Positions 8,978-18,551 of a stretch of DNA of 64,000 nt are shown piece after piece. Position 1 is the stretch's first letter. Each line of letters opens with the position of its first letter. Source of the stretch: Streptomyces sp. Root431 (GTDB lineage Bacteria > Actinomycetota > Actinomycetes > Streptomycetales > Streptomycetaceae); the NCBI RefSeq assembly GCF_001426585.1, contig NZ_LMEI01000009.1, positions 596,247 through 660,246 of the forward strand, in the 5' to 3' direction. Made by a program: the position numbers and the translations under genes. A model generated the notes under the pieces. It ran no database searches. It saw nothing but the letters and a program-made list of their open reading frames with translations, and was not told the DNA's origin.

Positions 8978-9463
8978 TCAGGAGCGGGAGGCTCGCGAGA
9001 CCTCGCACTTGCGGTACTCGGAGCCGTCGCCGGTGCCCGGGTACGGGGCGGTCAGTTCGACGTTCTCGGAGGCGCCCGAGGCGACCGCGATCGCGGTCTT
9101 GGTGGCGGTCACCGCGGTGACGCCGGCGCCCGTGAACTTCATCGTGACGTTGTAGTCGTAGTCCATCACGCCGTCGTTCTTGATGGTGATCCGGGCGGCG
9201 AGGTTCTTGGTGGCCGAGTCGTACTTGCACTCGCCGATGGTGATGTCGCGCGAGGCCTTGTCGGCGCTGGAGCCGCCGGGCACGGAGCCGCCGGTACCAC
9301 CGGAGGTGCTGTCGTTGTCGCTGTGGCCGCTGCCGCCGGAGCTGCTGGAGCTGGAGCCGGAGCTGCTGCTGCCGCAGCCGCCGCCGTGCGAGCCGCGAGC
9401 ACCGGTCAGAGCGACGACCGCGATGCCGAAGATCGCGATCGCGCGGACATGACGCATCTTCAT
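8978..9463 (-). CDS. Small secreted protein with Ser/Gly linker
   Basis: 161 residues. A signal peptide (MKMRHVRAIAIFGIAVVALTG) is followed by a low-complexity Gly/Ser stretch (about residues 25-68). The C-terminal part of about 90 residues reads as beta-strands (ITIGECKYD, LAARITIKN, YNVTMKFTG), in the style of FxLYD or CARDB domains that sit outside the membrane. The two Cys in that domain (in GECKYD and YRKCEVS) could form a disulfide. No lipobox is present, so it is probably secreted rather than lipidated. A GGGGA site precedes the ATG, and a terminator-like hairpin for the upstream gene lies just before it. Its function is unknown. It ends exactly where treY ends on the other strand. Confidence 0.75.
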   Translation of the reverse strand: MKMRHVRAIAIFGIAVVALTGARGSHGGGCGSSSSGSSSSSSGGSGHSDNDSTSGGTGGSVPGGSSADKASRDITIGECKYDSATKNLAARITIKNDGVMDYDYNVTMKFTGAGVTAVTATKTAIAVASGASENVELTAPYPGTGDGSEYRKCEVSRASRS

Positions 9464-9489
9464 GTTTCAATCCCCGTTGAAAGTGGTAA

Positions 9490-9511
9490 GAAAAAGGGCT
9501 CGTTGACGAGC
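9490..9511 (-). terminator. Intrinsic terminator with U-run
   Basis: On the minus strand a five-base-pair stem (GCTCG/CGAGC, loop TCAA) is followed by CCTTTTTCTT, a textbook U-tract that is rare in this GC-rich sequence. It lies about 160 bases downstream of the P450 gene and just upstream of the secreted-protein gene, so it probably separates their transcripts. Confidence 0.6.
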
Positions 9512-9669
9512 GCACGTCACCCTAGCAGCGGCCAGGGAGCCCTTCGTCCCCACGGGAGGCCCGCCCGGAGACCCTCACAAATCCCACCCGAGACCCGCCC
9601 GGGCGCCCTCCGGAAGCCACGCCGATGCCCTCCGGAAGCCGCCCGGAAGCCGCGCCGATGCCCTCCGGC

Positions 9670-10962
9670 TCAGCCTCCGGGGCGGACGATCAGGCTCCGC
9701 GGGGCGCGGGTGATGAGTCCGGTGGCGTCGGGGCGGAAGCCGTCGGCGAGGCGCAGCCGGGGCATCGCCGTGAAGAGCGCGCGCAGGGCGTACTCGGCCT
9801 CCAGGCCGGCGAGCAGGACGGCGGGGCAGAAGCCGCTGCCGTACGTGAGCTGGCCCGGGTCGTCGCGGAACGGGTCGAAGCGGTCGGGCTCGCGGAACCG
9901 CTCCGGGTCCCGGCCCGCGGAGCCGACGAGCAGCGCGACGGACGCGCCCGCCGGGATGACGCCGCCGCTGACCCGCACTTCGGAGCGGGTGCGGCGCACG
10001 GCGATCTGCACGGGCGGGTCGCGCCGCAGCGACTCTGCCCATGCCTTGGCGACGAGCCCGGTCGGGGCGTCACGGAGGGCGGCCACCTGGTCGGGGTCGG
10101 CGAGGACGTTGCCGAGGAAGGAGGCGAGCGCTTTCTCCCGTACGGCGATCTGGCCGCCGCACTCCCCGGCGAGGGCTCCCGCCGCCCGGCCGCGCACGAG
10201 CCGCATCATGTCGCGGTAGGGCACGCCGACGGCGGCGGCGACGGTCCCCGCGGGCAGCCAGTGGCAGAAGTCGGCGACGAGGTCGGCCTGCGGGCGTTCG
10301 GCGATGCGGAGGGCGAGGACGTACGCCGTGCGTTCGGTGACGGATCTCAACTCGGCCATGTCGACGTCGACATGGGCCCGCGCGCAAGGCGGGTCGCCGG
10401 GCCGGTGGCCGTGGGTGAAGCGGGTGTCGGTGAGGGCGGTGGCGACGTCCGCGTACCGGCTGAGGACCCAGGCGCGCAGCAGCGGGTCGTACGTGAGCGG
10501 GAACTCCTCGCGCAGCGTCCGGTGGATGGCGTGCGGGTCGCGGGAGGCGCCGGGGTCGAGGGGGCTGGGCGCGACGGTCCGCCCGGTGGGCGCGAAGGGT
10601 TCGGCGGACCCATCGGGTCCCGCCGCCGTCCGGTCCACAGCGGTCCGCACCCGGCCGGCGGAACCGGCTCGCACGGGGGGCGCGCCGGTTGTCACGGTCG
10701 GGATGGCGGCGGACGCCGCGCCGGGCGTCATCGAGGGCAGCCTCGTCCAGGGGTCCCCGCCGGACTCCTCCGGCCGGTCGTTGCGTACGCCTCGGTCCGG
10801 AGCGCCACGGTCCGGAGCACCGCGCTCGGATACGCCCCGCTCCGGAGCGCCACGCTCGGGTATGCCTCGGTCCGGAGCGCCGTTCTCCCGTATGCCTCGG
10901 TCCGGAGCACCACGCTCGGGTATGCCTCGGTCCAGTGCGCCGCGGTTCGGCTCGTCGCTCAT
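9670..10962 (-). CDS. Degenerate cytochrome P450-like protein with N-terminal decapeptide repeats
   Basis: 430 residues. Residues 8-62 are an Arg/Gly/Asp/Glu-rich decapeptide repeat (consensus GAPDRGIPER). After a linker, residues from about 130 follow the P450 fold: the RTLREEFPLTY start, an R-rich C-helix region, the K-helix ExxR (AESLRRDP), and the GSAGRDPERF and DRFDPFR segments. Two core elements are damaged. The I-helix with its acid-Thr oxygen-activation motif is missing, about 40 residues shorter than usual. The heme loop reads TYGSGFCPA instead of FGxGxHxCxG, lacking the His and two residues. The Cys itself remains. It may not be a working monooxygenase. ATG start with a GGGGG site. 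It stands alone, with no ferredoxin or reductase nearby. Confidence 0.75.
   Translation of the reverse strand: MSDEPNRGALDRGIPERGAPDRGIRENGAPDRGIPERGAPERGVSERGAPDRGAPDRGVRNDRPEESGGDPWTRLPSMTPGAASAAIPTVTTGAPPVRAGSAGRVRTAVDRTAAGPDGSAEPFAPTGRTVAPSPLDPGASRDPHAIHRTLREEFPLTYDPLLRAWVLSRYADVATALTDTRFTHGHRPGDPPCARAHVDVDMAELRSVTERTAYVLALRIAERPQADLVADFCHWLPAGTVAAAVGVPYRDMMRLVRGRAAGALAGECGGQIAVREKALASFLGNVLADPDQVAALRDAPTGLVAKAWAESLRRDPPVQIAVRRTRSEVRVSGGVIPAGASVALLVGSAGRDPERFREPDRFDPFRDDPGQLTYGSGFCPAVLLAGLEAEYALRALFTAMPRLRLADGFRPDATGLITRAPRSLIVRPGG
10777..10941 (-). repeat. 30-bp in-frame tandem repeat in P450 N-terminus
   Basis: About five and a half imperfect 30-bp units encode residues 8-62 of the P450-like protein (GALDRGIPER, GAPDRGIREN, GAPDRGIPER, GAPERGVSER and so on). 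The DNA shows repeated TCCGGAGCGCC and GGTATGCCTCGG blocks. Unit length keeps the frame. Confidence 0.85.
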
Positions 10963-11092
10963 CGCGCCCCCTGTCGATCGGCGGTGGGTGCCGCGGCCGG
11001 AGATCGTGGCGCGCGTCCCCCCACCCCATCACCGGGCGGGCCGCGCGGCGCGTCACATACCGCCGAACGGGTGAGTCCGGGCGGCGGGCGGT

Positions 11093-11641
11093 TCAGCCGT
11101 GGGAGAGGCGGAACGACATCTGGCCGAAGCCGACCACGTCCCCGGGTCGTACGACCACCGCGCCGGTGACCCGTCGGCCGTTGACGGTCGTCCCGTTCGT
11201 CGAGCCGAGGTCGCGCAGCACCCACATCCCGCTCTGGAGCGAGAGCTCGGCGTGCAGCCGGGACGCGGTCTCGTGGCTGAGCCGCAGGCCGTTGACCGGG
11301 TCGCGGCCGATCCGCAGCGGGTGCGGGCCGGGCAGCGGCAGCAGCAGCTTCGGCAGCCGCTCGGCGCGCCAGGCGCGCCCGAGCCGTACGGTGAACGCCG
11401 ACATCCGCTCCACCGCGCCGACGACCCGCCGCGTCCAGGTGCCCTCGGTCCGCAGGTCGGCGACGAGCAGGTCGAGCTCGTCCGACCGGCGGGCCTGGAG
11501 CGCGCGCTCCATCCGGTAGACGAAGGTGTCGTGGGAGAGGCGTCCTTGGGCGGCGCCCTCGCGGAGCAGCCCCAGCGCGCGGTCCCGCTCAGCGTCGGTC
11601 AGCCGAGGGGTGTTCGCCGGAAGCTCGAAGGGGGTCGTCAC
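11093..11641 (-). CDS. DUF1707-FHA domain protein
   Basis: 182 residues. The N-terminus (residues 10-60, LTDAERDRALGLLREG) is a DUF1707 domain, common in actinobacterial membrane or signalling proteins. The C-terminal half is a forkhead-associated domain that binds phosphothreonine peptides. Its motifs are visible: IGRDP, SRLHAELS, LGSTNGT and VRPGDVVGFG. No membrane segment is present, so it is probably a cytoplasmic adaptor for Ser/Thr kinases. The GTG at 11641 (VTTPFELPAN) is chosen because the DUF1707 domain starts soon after. No clear ribosome binding site is seen. It is transcribed away from the acetyltransferase gene, with 133 bp between the two starts. Confidence 0.85.
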   Translation of the reverse strand: MTTPFELPANTPRLTDAERDRALGLLREGAAQGRLSHDTFVYRMERALQARRSDELDLLVADLRTEGTWTRRVVGAVERMSAFTVRLGRAWRAERLPKLLLPLPGPHPLRIGRDPVNGLRLSHETASRLHAELSLQSGMWVLRDLGSTNGTTVNGRRVTGAVVVRPGDVVGFGQMSFRLSHG

Positions 11642-11774
11642 ACTCGTGATTGTCGGCCCGGTGGGCCCGAAGTGTCCAGAAGGGCCTCCCACCTGGGAAC
11701 TCGATACCGGCCGGACGAGATCGTTGCTACGGTCTGCGGTCGCCGCACCAGAACTTCCCAGGGGGAACCACGAC

Positions 11775-12773
11775 GTGACCACGTCCTCTTCGACCGCTTC
11801 GACCAGCGCCACCGATCTCGTCATACGTCCGCTCGCCGGACCCGGGGAACTGGACCTGTTCCTCCGCCTCACGTACTCGCTCGACCACGAGCTCGCCGAC
11901 GACCTCGCCACCGGCCGCCGCCTCCCCGGCTGGATGTGGGTGGCCCTCGACGGCGACCGCCTCCTCGGCCGGATCGCCTGGTGGACGAACAAGGAGGGCG
12001 CCGAGCCGCTCGCACTCGACTTCTTCGACCTCTCCCCCGAACTGACGGCGGAGCAGCGCGCGGACGTCGGCCTGCGCCTCCTGGAGACGGCGACGGCCGC
12101 GGTCGTCCCGGCGGGCACCCAGCGCCCCGAGTTCGGCCGGTTCATGCCGGCGGACTGGCGCGAGGTCCCGGAGACCCGGTCCGTCCTGGAGTCCCTCTTC
12201 GCGGTACTGGAGCGCACGGGCGCCCGTCCGCTGGTCGAGCGGCTCCGGCTGGAGTGGCGGCCCGGCACGCCCGTACCGGAGCCGAAGGGCCGTCTGGAGT
12301 TCCGGCCGGTGCGGGAGCGCGAGGACCTGGTCGCGCTGATGACGCCCGTCATGGAGGGCACGCTCGACGCCCACGGTCAGGCCGACCTGGCGTCCGGGCT
12401 CTCGGCGCGGGAGGCGGCGGAGCTGCACTACGACGAGGAGTTCGCGCACTACGCCTCGCCCTCCGAGTGGTGGCGGGTCGCGCAGCTACCGGAGAGCGGC
12501 GAGCCGGTCGGCTTCGTCGTCCCCGCGCGGAACAACTACCACCACACGATCGCGTACATCGGCGTGCTGCCCGCCCACCGCGGTCACGGCTACATCGACG
12601 ACATCCTGGCGGAGGGCACCCGGATCCTGGCCGCCGCGGACGTGCCGCGGATCAGGGCGGCGACGGACCTGGGGAACGTGCCGATGGCGGCGTCCTTCGC
12701 CCGCGCGGGCTACGTCACCTTCGAGCGCGCGATCAACTACGTGTGGGACGCGCCGGGCGCGTCGGAGTCCTGA
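11775..12773 (+). CDS. GNAT family N-acetyltransferase
   Basis: 332 residues. GTG start with AGGGGGA about ten bases upstream. The protein has two GNAT-like halves. The C-terminal one (about residues 230-330) is the clearer acetyl-CoA fold: a beta-bulge strand (TIAYIGVLPAHRGHGYIDDIL) with the Q/RxxGxG/A-type pyrophosphate loop read as RGHGY, followed by the DLGNVPMAASFARAGYVTF helix-strand typical of the family end. The N-terminal half (residues 20-130) keeps the size but lacks a clear acetyl-CoA loop. Substrate is unknown. It sits between the FHA gene (divergent) and treZ (56 bp downstream, same strand), with which it may be cotranscribed. Confidence 0.85.
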   Translation: MTTSSSTASTSATDLVIRPLAGPGELDLFLRLTYSLDHELADDLATGRRLPGWMWVALDGDRLLGRIAWWTNKEGAEPLALDFFDLSPELTAEQRADVGLRLLETATAAVVPAGTQRPEFGRFMPADWREVPETRSVLESLFAVLERTGARPLVERLRLEWRPGTPVPEPKGRLEFRPVREREDLVALMTPVMEGTLDAHGQADLASGLSAREAAELHYDEEFAHYASPSEWWRVAQLPESGEPVGFVVPARNNYHHTIAYIGVLPAHRGHGYIDDILAEGTRILAAADVPRIRAATDLGNVPMAASFARAGYVTFERAINYVWDAPGASES

Positions 12774-12828
12774 CTGCCAGGATGGACCGCGTAGTCAGTC
12801 GTTGAGTGGTGGAACCGTCGACGAGGGG

Positions 12829-14580
<1,752 letters not shown>

Positions 14581-14586
<6 letters not shown>

Positions 14587-14657
14587 CGGCTGACGGCTGA
14601 CGGCTGACGGCAGACGGCAGACGGCAGACGGCAGACGGCAGACGGCAGACGGCAGAC
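14581..14657 (+). repeat. Heptanucleotide tandem repeat over treZ stop codon
   Basis: Eleven perfect head-to-tail 7-bp units: four of GGCTGAC followed by seven of GGCAGAC. The first unit contains the treZ stop codon TGA. The clean switch between two unit types points to recent slippage-type expansion. Confidence 0.95.
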
Positions 14658-14671
14658 GTCCCTCGACGAAA

Positions 14672-14695
14672 GGGGCCCGGCGACCACCGGGCCCC
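14672..14695. terminator. Bidirectional terminator between treZ and peptidase
   Basis: Perfect 9-bp stem GGGGCCCGG/CCGGGCCCC with a six-base loop, placed between two convergent genes. There is no U-run, as is usual in Streptomyces. Confidence 0.75.
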
Positions 14696-14732
14696 GGTCG
14701 AGCCGGAACCCGGTCGAGCCGGAAGCGGTGGG

Positions 14733-15881
14733 CTACTCGACGATCGCCATCTCGTGCGGCGTGTTGTTGAAGCGGCGGCCCGCGCCGTCCTCCGTCGCCG
14801 TCACGATGTCCTCGATGCGGACGCCGAAGCGGCCCGGGAGGTAGACGCCCGGCTCGATCGAGAAGCACATGCCGGGGACGATCGGGAGCTCCTCGCCCTC
14901 GATCATGTACGGGGGTTCGTGCGTCGTGACGCCGATGCCGTGGCCCGTGCGGTGGATGAAGTACTCGCCGTAGCCGGCGTCCGTGATGACCTTGCGGGCC
15001 GCGCGGTCGACCTCCTGGCAGGCCGCGCCCGGGCGGACCGCCTCGAAGCCGGCCTGCTGGGCCTCGCGGACGAGGTCGTGGACGCGCTGCTCCTCGTCGG
15101 TCGGTTCGCCGACGTGGACGGTACGGGTGGTGTCGGAGCCGTAGCCGTGCTTGAGGCCGCCGAAGTCGAGGACGACCATGTCGCCGCGCTCGATGGTCCG
15201 GTCGCCTGCCTCGTGGTGCGGGTTGGCGCCGTTGGGTCCGGAGCCGACGACCGTGAAGTCGACCTGGGAGTGGCCGAAGCGCATGAGGAGCGCGGCGAGG
15301 TCGGCGGCGACGTCGGTCTCCTTGCGGCCGGCGAAGCGGACCTTGAGGATCTCGCCGTACGCCTGGTCGGCGGCGGCCCCCGCCGCCGCGATCCGCGCGA
15401 GCTCGTGCGCGTCCTTGACGCCGCGGAGCATCGGCAGGGCCTCGGTGAGGGAGACGTACGAAGTACCGGGCAGGGCCTGCTGGAGGCCGAGCAGGTGCAT
15501 GGCCCAGGCGTTGTCGCTGACACCGAAGCGCCCGCCGACGTCGAGCAGCGGCGCGGTCACCGCGTACGGGTCCTTGCCGTCCGTCCAGTCGCGCAGCATG
15601 AGCGCCGCCGCCCCCGTCGCCTTCTCGGCGTCGGGCGCCTCCAGGGTCGGGACGACGAGGACCGGTTCCTGGCCGGCGGCGAGGACGAGGACCGTGAGCC
15701 GCTCGGTGATCGCGGTCGGCTGGTAGCCGGTGAGGTAGACGAGGTCGGGGCCGGGCGCGACGAGTACGCCCGCGAGCCCGGCGTCCGCCGCGGACTCGGC
15801 CGCGCGGGTCATCCGGGCCCGGTAGTCGTCCGCGGTGAAGGGCGTGACCTCTTCGGCGGATGCGGTGGGAGTGCTCGGCAT
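14733..15881 (-). CDS. Xaa-Pro peptidase (M24 family)
   Basis: 382 residues. Cytoplasmic metallopeptidase of the aminopeptidase P/prolidase type, cleaving peptides next to proline. The N-terminal creatinase-like domain (residues 20-150) includes VLVAPGPDLVYLTGY. The pita-bread catalytic domain shows the five metal ligands in order: Asp in VVLDFGG, Asp in GSDTTRTV, His in RTGHGIG, Glu in FSIEPGVY and Glu in VRIEDIV. HHEAGDR is also typical. The ATG at 15881 follows GAAGGAG at good spacing, and the frame extends a little further upstream. It converges on treZ across a terminator. The next gene upstream on this strand ends 76 bp away, so the two may be cotranscribed. Confidence 0.9.
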   Translation of the reverse strand: MPSTPTASAEEVTPFTADDYRARMTRAAESAADAGLAGVLVAPGPDLVYLTGYQPTAITERLTVLVLAAGQEPVLVVPTLEAPDAEKATGAAALMLRDWTDGKDPYAVTAPLLDVGGRFGVSDNAWAMHLLGLQQALPGTSYVSLTEALPMLRGVKDAHELARIAAAGAAADQAYGEILKVRFAGRKETDVAADLAALLMRFGHSQVDFTVVGSGPNGANPHHEAGDRTIERGDMVVLDFGGLKHGYGSDTTRTVHVGEPTDEEQRVHDLVREAQQAGFEAVRPGAACQEVDRAARKVITDAGYGEYFIHRTGHGIGVTTHEPPYMIEGEELPIVPGMCFSIEPGVYLPGRFGVRIEDIVTATEDGAGRRFNNTPHEMAIVE

Positions 15882-15957
15882 GGGGGGCTCCTTCTCGGCG
15901 GCAGCGGCGGCGTCGACGTACAGCATCCTGCCCTCGGCGGGGCCCCGACGCGACCGC

Positions 15958-16917
15958 TCAGCGGCGGTCCGGGCCCTGCGCGATGAGCCGCTCCAGGAGC
16001 TCCTGGAAGTCGTCGCCGACGACGATCCGCAGGTCGCCGCGCTCCTCGTCGTGCTCGCTGAGCTGGGTGAGGGTGCCGCCGCGCCACCAGAAGACGTACG
16101 GGCTGATGGCGCCCGGCGTGTCCTCGTACCCGGAGGCGGCGAAGGCGGCCATCGCGCCGAGCGCCGGGATGATCGAGGTGTCCCGGATGGGGTGGAAGGC
16201 GAGCTGGTGGCGGAAGGGCATGGCGACGAGCGCGCCGTGCTCGCCCAGCGGGAGGCCGGTGACGCGGCGGGCCACTCCGTCCAGGTCGAGGACGCGGCTC
16301 GCGGTGTAGAAGGAGTCGCCGAGGATGATCTCGAAGCACATGCCGTCGGCGTCCCTGACGGTCTCGTGCTCCTCCACCGGCAGCCCGCGCAGATTGCGCA
16401 GCGCCCGGTCGCGGAGCTGCGCGTGGTCGCCGAGCCGTTCGAGCGCCTCGTCGGTGAGCATCATGACGCTCTCCGGCAGGTCGAGGGCGAGGACCTCGTA
16501 CAGCCCGGGGGCGACGGTCCTGGCGTAGCCGAAGGCGCCGGCGTCGATGCCGTCGCCGCTGACGACCCGGGGATAGAGCTGGGCGCGGATCTGCTCGGGC
16601 GGGAGGGTCTCCAGAGCGGACGGTCCGTCCATCGCCCGGACGACCAGGTCGACATGACGGTGGATCAGCTCGGGCCAGACGCGCGTGCCCCGGCGGTCCT
16701 GGTGGCAGACGGCGGCGAGGTTGCCGAGGCCGAACCTGCGTCCCTTGTCGTCGACGACGTGGTTCGCGTAGAGGGAGACCTCCAGGCCCAGCTCGGCGAA
16801 GGTGGTGCGGACCCGGCCGCGGAAGAGCGCGGCCTCCCGCTCCGAGAAGTACGCGAACTCGGGGTCCCTCGGTGCGTCCTCGCCGTCCCGCCTGGGTCCT
16901 CGTCGCAGCCAGCCCAC
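15958..16917 (-). CDS. Conserved protein of unknown function
   Basis: 319 residues, no signal peptide or membrane segment. GTG start at 16917 with GGAAGG at normal spacing. The sequence is well structured (FAYFSEREAALFRGRV, YPRVVSGDG, FEIILGDSFYTASRVLDLD, LVAMPFRHQLAFHPI), and repeated acidic-hydrophobic patterns suggest a mixed alpha/beta cytoplasmic protein. I do not recognise a characterised family. It lies between the peptidase gene (76 bp downstream) and the LysR gene (49 bp upstream), all on the minus strand. The run of four minus-strand genes from 18464 to 14733 may form one or two operons. Confidence 0.75.
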   Translation of the reverse strand: MGWLRRGPRRDGEDAPRDPEFAYFSEREAALFRGRVRTTFAELGLEVSLYANHVVDDKGRRFGLGNLAAVCHQDRRGTRVWPELIHRHVDLVVRAMDGPSALETLPPEQIRAQLYPRVVSGDGIDAGAFGYARTVAPGLYEVLALDLPESVMMLTDEALERLGDHAQLRDRALRNLRGLPVEEHETVRDADGMCFEIILGDSFYTASRVLDLDGVARRVTGLPLGEHGALVAMPFRHQLAFHPIRDTSIIPALGAMAAFAASGYEDTPGAISPYVFWWRGGTLTQLSEHDEERGDLRIVVGDDFQELLERLIAQGPDRR

Positions 16918-16966
16918 GCCTGCCCGCCTTCCGTCGCCGTTGCGCCCAGGGTAGCGAGTGCGGGTG

Positions 16967-17932
16967 TCAGCTCTGGAGCCGTCTCGCGAACTCGGCAGCC
17001 GGACCGGCCGGTTCGCCGGATCCGGCGGGTTCGGTCCGGACCGCACCCGCGTTTCCGGCGGGTTCGGTCCGGCCGGGACCCGCGTTTCCGGCGGGTTCGG
17101 TCCGGCCGGGACCCGGGAGGAGGAGTTCGGTGCGGTGGACGAGCCGGGGTGCGACCAGGGGGACGGCGGTGGCGCCGTGGACGCCGGCCGCGACGGGGAG
17201 CGGCAGGAGTGCGAGGCCGTGCCCGGCGGCGGAGAGGGCGGCGAGGGTACGGGTGTCGGTGCCCTCGTAGCGCAGGGCCGTCCGGAAGCCCCGCCCGGCG
17301 GGTCCCGCGTGCACGGCCCGCAGCTGTTCGAGGGGGACGCCGGCGGCGGGCGCGTCGAGCCAGCGGGCGTCCACGAGGTCGTCGAGCCGGAGCCCGGTGC
17401 GCCCGGCGAGCGGGTGGCTCGCGGGCAGGACGACGGCGAGCGGCTCCTCGGCGACGCCGGTCGAGGCGAGCGGGGCGACGTCGGGCAGCCGCAGCGGGTC
17501 GCTGGGGGCGGCGATCCCGTCGACGAGCCCGGCGTCGGCCTCGCCGGTGGCGACGGCCTCCGGCACCTGCTCGCGGGGCAGGCCGCGCAGGGTGACGCCG
17601 GTGGCGGGCAGGGCGGCGAGAGTACGGGGGTGGAGGGCGAGCGGGGAGGCGGCGACGGTCAGCGTCGTGCGGGGCGCGGCGGCGAAGCGGCCGAGGTCGG
17701 CGCGGGCCGCGTCGAGGCGGAGGAGCAGCGCTCCGGCGTGTTCGAGGAGCCGGTGTCCGGCGGGCGTGGGGGCGACGGGCCGCCGGGTGAGGAGGGGCAG
17801 TCCGAGGTCGGTCTCCAGGGCGGCGATGTGCTGGGAGACGGCGGACTGGGTGTAGCCCAGCTCGCGCGCGGCCTCGGAGAAGGAGGCGAGCCGGGCGACG
17901 GTGACGTACGTACGGAGGAGGTGCGGGTCCAC
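16967..17932 (-). CDS. LysR family transcriptional regulator
   Basis: 321 residues. N-terminal winged helix-turn-helix (residues 2-60: LLRTYVTVARLASFSEAA, YTQSAVSQHIAALE), then a periplasmic-binding-like effector domain (VLPASHPLAG, LLPLPVAAGVHG). Length fits the family except for an extra C-terminal tail. Residues from about 275 on carry three copies of an 11-residue repeat (RTEPAGNAGPG type) encoded by a 33-bp tandem repeat. The GTG start at 17932 lies seven bases after the stop of the upstream TPR gene, implying coupling. The target is unknown. LysR regulators usually control a divergent neighbour, but here the upstream gene is on the same strand. Confidence 0.9.
   Translation of the reverse strand: MDPHLLRTYVTVARLASFSEAARELGYTQSAVSQHIAALETDLGLPLLTRRPVAPTPAGHRLLEHAGALLLRLDAARADLGRFAAAPRTTLTVAASPLALHPRTLAALPATGVTLRGLPREQVPEAVATGEADAGLVDGIAAPSDPLRLPDVAPLASTGVAEEPLAVVLPASHPLAGRTGLRLDDLVDARWLDAPAAGVPLEQLRAVHAGPAGRGFRTALRYEGTDTRTLAALSAAGHGLALLPLPVAAGVHGATAVPLVAPRLVHRTELLLPGPGRTEPAGNAGPGRTEPAGNAGAVRTEPAGSGEPAGPAAEFARRLQS
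17022..17120 (-). repeat. 33-bp tandem repeat in LysR C-terminus
   Basis: Three 33-bp copies (17022-17054, 17055-17087, 17088-17120), consensus start CCGGCGGGTTCGGTCCGG. The last two differ only near the end. The unit is a multiple of three, so each copy adds eleven residues to the LysR protein without changing the frame. Confidence 0.9.
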
Positions 17933-17939
17933 GAGCGGC

Positions 17940-18464
17940 TCAGGAGCCGTCGGGGGCGGTGAGGAGGGCGCGGGCGTAGTGGCTGAGCGAGCGGTTGTAG
18001 CGGGGCAGGAGGGGCGCGAGGGCGCCGAGGGCGAGGGAGGCGGCCTCGCGGTCGCGGCCGGTGTCGGCGAGGGCGAGGGCGAGGAAGGCGTCGACGGCGC
18101 CGGAGAGGGCCGTCTCGTCGGCGTCGAGCCGGTCGGCGGGGATGTCCCGCTCGGCGGTGAGGAGTTCGACGCTGCGGTCGGGCCGGCCGAGGTTGCGGAG
18201 GCTGCTGGCCAGCTGGATGACGGCGCGGCGGCGGCGCAGGCCGGTGAGGCCGGCGTCGAGGGCACGCCGGTAGAACTCGACGGCCTCCTCGGGCAGGCCG
18301 GTGGAGTCGTGGGCGGCGCCCTGCTCGAAGAGGGCCGCGGCGTCCCCTGCGGGCCGCTCGGCGGCGAGGGCCGCGACGAGGGCGCGGAAGTCGGCGGGCT
18401 CGTGGTCGTCGAGGCGCTCCCAGAGGGCGCTGACGCGCTGCTCCCAGGACTGATCCGTGGTCAT
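17940..18464 (-). CDS. Tetratricopeptide repeat protein
   Basis: 174 residues, all helical. Two to three TPR-like helix pairs are visible (AAALFEQGAAHDSTGLPEEA, VEFYRRALDAGLTGLRRRRA, LASSLRNLGRPDRSVELL, FLALALADTGRDREAASLAL), matching a family of small actinobacterial TPR proteins. These act as protein-protein scaffolds. ATG start at 18464. Its stop is seven bases before the LysR start, suggesting translational coupling and a shared role. It is divergent from the amidotransferase-like gene, with under 100 bp between the starts. Confidence 0.8.
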   Translation of the reverse strand: MTTDQSWEQRVSALWERLDDHEPADFRALVAALAAERPAGDAAALFEQGAAHDSTGLPEEAVEFYRRALDAGLTGLRRRRAVIQLASSLRNLGRPDRSVELLTAERDIPADRLDADETALSGAVDAFLALALADTGRDREAASLALGALAPLLPRYNRSLSHYARALLTAPDGS

Positions 18465-18551
18465 GGAACCACCCTATCCACGACCGCATAAGCATTCGTG
18501 ATGGAGAGTGCAGGAATCATCGTTGGACGTGAACGAAGGTCGCCGACCAGC

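Noticed and set aside
9670..10962. P450 as sign of a secondary-metabolite cluster
   Set aside because: No synthase, ferredoxin or tailoring genes nearby, and the P450 core is degenerate.
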